Assembly: GCA_045806505.1 (NCBI GenBank)
Contig: JBJMJE010000254.1
Span: 1-6,153, forward strand
DNA from: DASVFB01 sp045806505
GTDB lineage: Bacteria > Actinomycetota > Thermoleophilia > Gaiellales > Gaiellaceae
Direction of reading: 5' to 3'
DNA: 6,153 bases
The position numbers and the translations under genes are program-made. Position 1 is the first letter of the stretch; each line of letters starts with the position of its first letter. The notes under the pieces were generated by a model. That model worked only from the letters and a program-made list of their open reading frames with translations, searched no databases and was not told the origin of the DNA. This document shows, in pieces, positions 1 to 4,803 of the stretch.

Positions 1-2149
1 GGGTGTCTTCCCGTACCACTGCGAGTTCCATCCGACGATGCGGGGGAAGGTGACCGTGGCGATGGGCGGGCCTTCGGACGCCTTTGTCACGATCCAACCG
101 GCGATGCTGTTCGATCCGGCCGAGGTCACCGTCGCACCGGGCGGGACGGTGCACTGGAGCCAGGCGTCGGCGCTCACGCACACAGTGACAGAGGACGGCG
201 GTGGCTTACCGTCCTACTGCTTCAACGGGCGCTCGTTCGTCGGCAACACGCCTACGATCGTCGCCGAGGCCGGGCGGCGGATCCGTTGGTACGTCTTCAA
301 CCTCGACGTCGGAATGATGTGGCACAACTTCCACCCGCATGCGCAGCGGTGGACGTTCGCCGGCGAGACGATCGACGTCCGCAGCATTGGACCTGCGGAG
401 TCGTTCGTGCTCGAGACGGTCGCGCCGCCGCCGCTGCTGCTCCCGCCCGAGATCGCCGACAACCAGAATCCCAAGGACCGCCCGCGCGGGGCTAAGCCCT
501 ACCGGCTCCGCGCCGACTTCCCCTTCCACTGCCACGTCGAGATGCACATGATGCAAGGACTCGTCGGACTCGTCCGCTCGACGCAGACCGTCTGGCTAAC
601 GCCGCGCCAGGCGAAGGAACTCGAGAGCACGATCGGCCTGCCGCTCGACCCCGGCGGGAACGAGTGCCCGCGCGTCGACTTCGGCCGCTGTGCAGCAGCG
701 GCGTGCGGGACCTGGGAGGAGGTCGCGGGTCTCCCCGAGGTCACGATGATGCACGCCGCGCTCCTCCCGCAGACCGAGAAGGTCCTCTACTGGGGCCACG
801 GTGAGCTCGGCGGGCTCGTGCCCAACCAGAGCCGTATCTGGGACTACTCCGTGCCGCCGGGCGCGTACTCGATGCCCGCCAACCAACCCCACGACGTCGC
901 GGCCAATCCAGGTGACCGTTTCACCTGGGACATCTGGTCAGCCGAGCACGCCTTCCTAGATACACCCGAAGGAAAGCTGCTCGTGCACGGCGGCTTCGCC
1001 TACCGGCACGCGTTCATCTTCGATCCCTCAACGTTGAGCTGGTCGGCGACCGGCTCGACGTCGGAAGACCGTTTCTATTCGACGTCGTTGACCCTCGCCG
1101 ACGGAAAGGTCCTGACGCTGTTCGGCAACGGACCGACGACCGCGGTCGCCCGCTCGATCGAGGTCTACGATCCGGGCACCGGCACCTGGTCGGCGCCGAA
1201 GACGCTTCCCGCTGGTCCGCCGAACGCCCCGCCTGGAAGCTTCAACTACCTCTTTTATCCGTGGACGTACCTGCTCCCCGGCGGCGATCTGTTCATCGGC
1301 GGCCACCAGGCGACGACCGTCCGCTTCGACTGGACTGCGACCCCGATCGTGATCGATCCGGCAAAGGTGTGGACAACGATTGCCGGAGAGCGGAGCACCG
1401 GCGGCGAGAAGGGGACGTCGGTCCTGTTGCCGCTGCGGCCGCCGGGATACGAGCCGCGTGTGCTGACCGCCGGCGGCGACCCGCTCCCCGCGCAGCAGAC
1501 GTCCGAGCTGATCGACCTATCGCTCGCAACGCCGGCCTGGACGTCGCTGCCGAACCTCAACCAGGCGCGCGACAACCAGGTCAACTCTGTGCTGCTCCCG
1601 GACGGACGCGTCCTCGTGGTCGGCGGCGTCGCCGTCGGGCCCGACGGGGGCCCCGCGGAGCTCTTCGATCCGGAGCATCCGGAGGCCGGGTGGGAACGCT
1701 GCGCTCCCATGAAGTACAAACGCGGCTACCACTCGGCCGCGATCCTGCTCATGGACGGGAGTGTCCTCGTGGGCGGCGACCCGCCAGGAACGTGGGGCGC
1801 AGGCGGTTCGACGCCGAACGAACGCTACTTCCCTTCCTACTACTTCCAGCCGCGCCCAGCGATCACGGGCTCGCCTGCGCTCGTCAATTACGGCTCGACC
1901 TTCACGATCTCATCACCGAATGCGCCGTCCATCAACGAGGTGGTGCTGCTCCGGCCCGGCGCCGTCACGCACGGCTTCAACATGTCGCAGCGATTCGTAG
2001 GCTGCGAGATCACCGGCGGCGGGCCGACGTCGGTGCAGGCCAAGGCCCCACCGGATGCCGATACAGCCCCGCCCGGCTGGTACCTGCTCTTCATCGTTGA
2101 CTCCGCGCGCGTACCTTCCGTCGCCGCGTGGATCCGCCTCACGCCGTGA
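1..2149 (+). CDS. Multidomain copper oxidase: cupredoxin / multicopper oxidase fused to galactose oxidase-like kelch propeller (5' end off window)
   Basis: The frame is open from the window edge (first full codon at 2), so the start and any signal peptide are missing; 715 residues are visible. Residues here are numbered from the ATG at 38, an internal Met. Just before it lies FPYHCEFHPTM, a type-1 copper loop with amicyanin spacing (C-x2-H-x2-M). Residues about 18-55 look like another cupredoxin start, with HTVTE at 48-52. A multicopper-oxidase C-terminal region follows, with H96-x2-H99-x-H101 and HCHVEMH at 164-170 ahead of GL. Residues about 230-590 are kelch blades with repeated DG-x-V-L-x-x-GG turns, and about 595-703 match the DUF1929 domain. 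Galactose/glyoxal oxidase ligands are recognisable as Y347, Y564-H565 and H645, but the cofactor cysteine aligns with S301. Family members are secreted copper enzymes oxidising aldehydes, alcohols or phenols. Substrate and activity cannot be assigned here; the radical-oxidase half may be inactive. Fold assignments are firm. Confidence 0.9.
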   Translation, partial: GVFPYHCEFHPTMRGKVTVAMGGPSDAFVTIQPAMLFDPAEVTVAPGGTVHWSQASALTHTVTEDGGGLPSYCFNGRSFVGNTPTIVAEAGRRIRWYVFNLDVGMMWHNFHPHAQRWTFAGETIDVRSIGPAESFVLETVAPPPLLLPPEIADNQNPKDRPRGAKPYRLRADFPFHCHVEMHMMQGLVGLVRSTQTVWLTPRQAKELESTIGLPLDPGGNECPRVDFGRCAAAACGTWEEVAGLPEVTMMHAALLPQTEKVLYWGHGELGGLVPNQSRIWDYSVPPGAYSMPANQPHDVAANPGDRFTWDIWSAEHAFLDTPEGKLLVHGGFAYRHAFIFDPSTLSWSATGSTSEDRFYSTSLTLADGKVLTLFGNGPTTAVARSIEVYDPGTGTWSAPKTLPAGPPNAPPGSFNYLFYPWTYLLPGGDLFIGGHQATTVRFDWTATPIVIDPAKVWTTIAGERSTGGEKGTSVLLPLRPPGYEPRVLTAGGDPLPAQQTSELIDLSLATPAWTSLPNLNQARDNQVNSVLLPDGRVLVVGGVAVGPDGGPAELFDPEHPEAGWERCAPMKYKRGYHSAAILLMDGSVLVGGDPPGTWGAGGSTPNERYFPSYYFQPRPAITGSPALVNYGSTFTISSPNAPSINEVVLLRPGAVTHGFNMSQRFVGCEITGGGPTSVQAKAPPDADTAPPGWYLLFIVDSARVPSVAAWIRLTP

Positions 2150-2182
2150 CTGTGCCGCGTCATGTTCCGACCCGCCTCTCGC

Positions 2183-2204
2183 GTTGGGCTGGCATCGGCC
2201 CGAC
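2183..2204 (+). terminator. Hairpin after the copper oxidase gene, possible terminator
   Basis: A 9-bp stem (2183-2191 with 2196-2204, including two G-T wobbles) closes a GCAT tetraloop. It starts 33 nt after the oxidase stop codon. No T-run follows, so it is not a classical intrinsic terminator. Its place between two co-directional genes suggests transcript-end formation or 3'-end protection, which is an inference. Confidence 0.4.
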
Positions 2205-2251
2205 CACACTCAGGCGAGTGCTCGGCTGTGGAACACACTATTCGGCGTCGA

Positions 2252-2279
2252 GAGATGCCGTCGTCAGCTCAGCAATCGA
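2252..2279 (+). repeat. Intergenic direct repeat, copy 1
   Basis: This 28-nt stretch matches 4638-4665 in the same orientation at 25 of 28 positions. The first 15 bases (GAGATGCCGTCGTCA) are identical; the mismatches fall at 2267, 2273 and 2276. Both copies are intergenic and together bracket the two membrane-protein genes. A 15-base identity followed by 10 matches in 13 is unlikely by chance in a window this size. Its role is unknown: it could be a dispersed intergenic element, a recombination scar or a regulatory site. Confidence 0.6.
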
Positions 2280-2280
2280 C

Positions 2281-2339
2281 CGCTATCCGTCGTCGGCGGG
2301 ATCGAGGGTTGGAATCCCTCCCCTCCGCTCGAGATAGCG
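2281..2339 (+). promoter_or_regulatory. Nested inverted repeat in the leader of the peptidoglycan-binding-like gene
   Basis: Three nested stems can be drawn. The outer stem is a perfect 7 bp, CGCTATC (2281-2287) with GATAGCG (2333-2339). The middle stem is GCGG (2296-2299) with CCGC (2325-2328). The inner stem is GAGGG (2304-2308) with CCCTC (2316-2320), closing the 7-nt loop TTGGAAT. The inner hairpin resembles a tRNA T-arm with one change in the loop (TTCGAAT expected), but no D-arm, anticodon arm or CCA end fits around it. It ends 19 nt before the start codon at 2359, so a folded leader RNA affecting translation is possible. It could also be a decayed tRNA 3' end or chance pairing. Confidence 0.35.
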
Positions 2340-2347
2340 CTGCCACC

Positions 2348-2352
2348 AGGGG
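2348..2352 (+). promoter_or_regulatory. Ribosome binding site of the peptidoglycan-binding-like gene
   Basis: AGGGG lies 6 nt before the ATG at 2359, a normal though modest Shine-Dalgarno match. It supports this start and sits directly after the nested inverted repeat, so folding of that element could affect access to it. Confidence 0.5.
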
Positions 2353-2358
2353 CGACTG

Positions 2359-3177
2359 ATGGCAAGCCAAGTCGTCCTGCTCGTCGTGGGCTTCGTCCTC
2401 ACGACAGTCGTCGGCGGAGTTCTCGGCTACTACTTCCAGCGCAGAACGTGGGATGCGAATCGTCGCGAGTCCGAGCGGTCCGCAGCCGCAGGCGTCTTCG
2501 ACGACATCAGCCGAGGGATGGACGAACGCCTGTACCGGATGAGGCTCGTCTACTGGGGCCTCAGGGGAGGCGACGAGGAACGCATCGCGGCCGCGATGGC
2601 CGAGTACCGTGCCACTCTCGTCAAGTGGAACGACAACCTCAACCGCAACCTCGCCCTCGTCCAGCGGTACTTCGGAAGTGAAGTGTGGGCGTTCGTGAGC
2701 GAGGTCCTCTACGAGGAATTCGCCATCATCGGCCGGCATCTGGAGAGCTGGTACCGGCGCCGACAGGATCGAGAGTTCGGATCCGCTGAGGAAGTTCGTC
2801 TCTTTGTCAGCGGGAGGCGATTGCAGGCGCTCAGCAACGACATCTTCGAGCTGAATCGTTTCATGATCACGATGATCCAGCGAGGTGGGGTCGGCCTCTA
2901 TCTCGAGAGGCGGAATGACCGGGAGCCGCGCCCCTGGCTGCGAGATCTCTCCGTTGGCTCGAAGAGCACGCAGGTGGCCGACTGGCAGCGCAAGCTCGTA
3001 CGCATCGGCCACGGTCCGCTCGAGGTCGACGCGTGGTTCGGACAGGCCACTCGCAATGCGACGGTTGCGTTCCAGGATGCAAGCGGATTGGAGCCGGACG
3101 GAATCGTGGGCGAGCTCACACGAAGCATGATGGAAGAGACACTCGCCGCCGCGCCCCGGGCGGCAGCCTCGAGATAG
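2359..3177 (+). CDS. Membrane-anchored protein with C-terminal peptidoglycan-binding-like domain
   Basis: This encodes 272 aa. Residues 4-26 form one strong hydrophobic helix, followed at once by an Arg-rich stretch (QRRTWDANRR, 27-36). Residues about 37-190 are charged and mostly helical, with several Trp/Tyr residues and no domain I can name. Residues about 195-262 match the PG_binding_1 fold: WQRKL at 209-213, VDAWFGQAT at 223-231, VAFQ at 236-239 and DGIVG at 247-251. Proteins with this fold usually bind cell-wall peptidoglycan or occur as modules in wall hydrolases. No catalytic hydrolase domain is visible. The Arg-rich flank predicts that the C-terminus stays in the cytoplasm, which conflicts with a wall-binding role. 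The ATG at 2359 has an AGGGG site 6 nt upstream, and the membrane helix begins at once, which fits this start. The next gene lies 143 nt downstream on the same strand. The function is unknown; the domain call is firm. Confidence 0.9.
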   Translation: MASQVVLLVVGFVLTTVVGGVLGYYFQRRTWDANRRESERSAAAGVFDDISRGMDERLYRMRLVYWGLRGGDEERIAAAMAEYRATLVKWNDNLNRNLALVQRYFGSEVWAFVSEVLYEEFAIIGRHLESWYRRRQDREFGSAEEVRLFVSGRRLQALSNDIFELNRFMITMIQRGGVGLYLERRNDREPRPWLRDLSVGSKSTQVADWQRKLVRIGHGPLEVDAWFGQATRNATVAFQDASGLEPDGIVGELTRSMMEETLAAAPRAAASR

Positions 3178-3187
3178 CGAGCCGGGC

Positions 3188-3204
3188 GACCGGCTCCGCC
3201 GGTT
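3188..3204 (+). terminator. GC-rich hairpin after the peptidoglycan-binding-like gene
   Basis: ACCGGC (3189-3194) pairs perfectly with GCCGGT (3198-3203) around a TCC triloop, and an outer G-T pair extends it. It begins 10 nt after the stop codon at 3177. No T-run follows. It may mark a weak or processed transcript end between the two membrane-protein genes, so they need not form a simple operon. Confidence 0.35.
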
Positions 3205-3310
3205 CGAGGCAAACGCCGCGCTGCACACGGCGCGAACGCGCCCGACCATCTGATACCGGAGGGAAGAAAACACCGGTGCCACTCGTCTCGCCGGTACAGG
3301 GGAAACGACG

Positions 3311-3316
3311 GGAGGG
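3311..3316 (+). promoter_or_regulatory. Ribosome binding site deciding the start of the polytopic membrane protein gene
   Basis: GGAGGG, within GGAGGGAAAG-ATG, lies 4 nt before the ATG at 3321. This is the best start signal in a frame that stays open back to 3033, where it overlaps the preceding gene. A second purine-rich GGAGGG at 3258-3263 precedes an in-frame GTG at 3276 at a longer, less favourable spacing; that start would add 15 residues. Confidence 0.65.
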
Positions 3317-3320
3317 AAAG

Positions 3321-4598
3321 ATGGTCGCCGTACCCGCGAACGCCGGTCGACCGCTCCGACAGCTAGTCGGGCGTCCGCCGCGGGTGGGCACCGGGATCCT
3401 CGTCGGACTGGGACTGGTCGTGCTGTCGCTGCTCGTGCTCCTCACCGTTCAACTCGCAGAGCCGGAGCCGGAGTTCGTCACGCGCATCCTCGCCGTCAAG
3501 ACCCTCGTCGTCGCGTCGGCCGAGCTGGCGCTCGTGATCCATGCGCGCGAGCAAGGCATGCGCGCCCTGTTCCCCGCGGTTGTCGCCGGACTCTTGCTCG
3601 CAGCGGGCGACATCACGACTTCGTCCGCGGCGTCCGACGTGACCCTCGTCGCCGTGCTTCCATCGGTTCTCGCCTACGACGTCGTGCTCGGCAGCATGCT
3701 CGCCCTTCCCGTGCTCGTCGTCCTGATCGCGATGGCACAGTGCGAGAATCGCGCGCCGAGGGCGAACGTCGACCCCAGACCCACGAAGCTGGTCGAGGAC
3801 TACAAGCAGGTGCTAGCGCAGAGCGCCCGATCGTGGAACCTCTTCGCGCCGCTCACACAGCAGCTGTTGCGGCGCCATATCCGCCGGACGCTCGAGGCCG
3901 TGCAGCGTGGATACGCAACGCTGGCGATCGAGCACGGGCTGGACGAGGTTCAGGCCCGCGACCGCCGAGTAGTCGACGATTACGTGTTGGCCGTCCCGCC
4001 CGTCTCGCGCGCGGTTCCGGGGCCCACGATCGCGTCGATCTTCGTGCTATCGAAGTTCGTGCCGACGATCGTGGCCGGGGCGGCGACGGCGGCAGCCTGG
4101 TTCGGCGGGAGCCGGTGGAACCTCGACTCCGTCAGCGAACCGCTCGGCCGAGCCGTTCCCGATCAGGTCGCGTCGTACGCCGTCGACGCACTCGCGCTCG
4201 GCATGGCGTTCTCCCTGCTGATGCTCTTGCTCACGCCAGCCATCCGCCGGCGCGACGTGTTGCTCGCGGACCGCAGGATCTGCGAGCGCGAGGCGGTGCT
4301 CATGGACGACGTGCTCCACGTCCGGCGCTCCTCGCGTCGGCTCGAATACCTGCTCGCCGGACTTCCCGCGCTGCCACTCGCGCTCTTCGGCGGAGCAATG
4401 CTCGCCTACGCGGTCGCCGGGCTCTTCGTACAAGCGTCGCCGCAAGGTCCGCTGGCGGGCCTGGTCAGGCGCGCGGACGTCATGAACCTCGGCCCGGTGA
4501 GCGGCGCGATCCTCGCTCAGGTACTGGTCGTTGCGGCCGCGGCGTGGATTGCGTCGATCGTGAGGACGCGGCGAGCGACGCGAGTCGTGTTCATCTAA
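3321..4598 (+). CDS. Polytopic membrane protein of unknown function (about 8 TM segments)
   Basis: This encodes 425 aa from the ATG at 3321, chosen for its strong Shine-Dalgarno; an alternative GTG lies at 3276. Hydrophobic segments lie at residues about 25-45, 55-74, 82-97, 107-140 (long, possibly two helices), 235-258, 284-306, 343-370 and 392-414. Between segments 4 and 5 is a charged, helical loop of about 95 residues (141-234), and 307-342 is a second Arg/Asp-rich loop (AIRRRD, RRSSRR). Both are probably cytoplasmic by the positive-inside rule. The protein ends in a basic tail. I see no transporter signature, nucleotide-binding motif, protease motif or kinase motif, and I do not recognise the family. 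It follows the peptidoglycan-binding-like gene by 143 nt on the same strand and converges with the downstream regulator gene. G/C-rich third positions match its neighbours, which supports a real gene. A transport or membrane sensory role would be speculation. Confidence 0.88.
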   Translation: MVAVPANAGRPLRQLVGRPPRVGTGILVGLGLVVLSLLVLLTVQLAEPEPEFVTRILAVKTLVVASAELALVIHAREQGMRALFPAVVAGLLLAAGDITTSSAASDVTLVAVLPSVLAYDVVLGSMLALPVLVVLIAMAQCENRAPRANVDPRPTKLVEDYKQVLAQSARSWNLFAPLTQQLLRRHIRRTLEAVQRGYATLAIEHGLDEVQARDRRVVDDYVLAVPPVSRAVPGPTIASIFVLSKFVPTIVAGAATAAAWFGGSRWNLDSVSEPLGRAVPDQVASYAVDALALGMAFSLLMLLLTPAIRRRDVLLADRRICEREAVLMDDVLHVRRSSRRLEYLLAGLPALPLALFGGAMLAYAVAGLFVQASPQGPLAGLVRRADVMNLGPVSGAILAQVLVVAAAAWIASIVRTRRATRVVFI

Positions 4599-4619
4599 GG
4601 CTTGGGTTGCTCGTCGGCT

Positions 4620-4635
4620 GCTCCTGAGAAGGAGC
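4620..4635 (+). terminator. Hairpin with GAGA tetraloop after the polytopic membrane protein gene
   Basis: GCTCCT (4620-4625) pairs perfectly with AGGAGC (4630-4635) around a GAGA loop, a GNRA-type tetraloop known to stabilise RNA hairpins. It lies 21 nt after the stop codon at 4598. No T-run follows. It is a candidate transcript end or 3' protective structure, and it directly abuts the second copy of the 28-nt repeat. Confidence 0.4.
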
Positions 4636-4637
4636 TC

Positions 4638-4665
4638 GAGATGCCGTCGTCACCTCAGTAAGCGA
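4638..4665 (+). repeat. Intergenic direct repeat, copy 2
   Basis: This is the partner of 2252-2279 (25 of 28 identical, same strand). This copy holds an ATG at 4641 with AAGGAG ending 6 nt before it, but the frame closes after six codons (MPSSPQ, stop at 4659-4661). The differences between copies do not favour silent codon positions, so conservation as coding sequence is not supported. Confidence 0.6.
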
Positions 4666-4743
4666 AGGCCAGCCTGCTGTCAGGTCACGCTTGCCGGTCT
4701 CGCTCGAGCGGCGAACCCACGATCTTGCTCCTGTCTTTAAGTT

Positions 4744-4786
4744 GTCCTGACGCAGTCTCGTCCACGGGTCGCCCGTCGATCAGGAC
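4744..4786. terminator. Nested inverted repeat in the convergent gene junction
   Basis: GTCCTGA (4744-4750) pairs with TCAGGAC (4780-4786), a perfect 7 bp. Inside it, ACGGG (4764-4768) pairs with CCCGT (4772-4776) around a TCG triloop. It lies 17 nt beyond the stop of the minus-strand regulator gene and about 145 nt beyond the plus-strand membrane protein gene. That is where a bidirectional terminator would be expected. No clear T-run follows on either strand, so the call is tentative. Confidence 0.35.
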
Positions 4787-4803
4787 GTCGCCTAGTGCGG
4801 CGT

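Noticed and set aside
1261..2100. A 279-codon plus-strand frame inside the copper oxidase gene
   Set aside because: It is Arg/Pro/Ala-rich shadow sequence in a shifted frame; the kelch and DUF1929 motifs lie in the main frame.
2288..2330. A complete tRNA gene around the T-arm-like hairpin
   Set aside because: Only the T-arm-like stem-loop fits. The bases after it would need a CGGAGGG partner upstream, which is absent, and no D-arm, anticodon arm or CCA end is present.
2328..3179. An identical 12-mer (CTCGAGATAGCG) at 2328-2339 and 3168-3179, flanking the peptidoglycan-binding-like gene
   Set aside because: About one exact 12-mer repeat is expected by chance in a window this long, and the match does not extend. 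The placement is curious but not significant alone.
2269..3282. A 337-codon minus-strand open frame opposite the peptidoglycan-binding-like gene
   Set aside because: It is longer than the plus-strand gene, but its translation has no recognisable domain. The plus-strand frame has a clear membrane helix and PG_binding_1 motifs with a ribosome binding site. Long antisense frames are expected in GC-rich DNA.
3740..4627. A 295-codon plus-strand frame overlapping the polytopic membrane protein gene
   Set aside because: It is an Arg-rich shadow without hydrophobic segments or motifs, typical of the alternative frame of GC-rich genes.
4641..4661. A six-codon frame (MPSSPQ) with a good ribosome binding site
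   Set aside because: It is too short to support as a gene. The AAGGAG bases are also part of the hairpin stem, and differences between the repeat copies do not favour silent positions.
4690..4803. A minus-strand reading stretch downstream of the regulator (LIDGRPVDETASGQL and onward) that looks protein-like
   Set aside because: It is in a different frame from the regulator, lacks an ATG and a ribosome binding site, and is under 45 codons between stops; I could not tie it to any known family.
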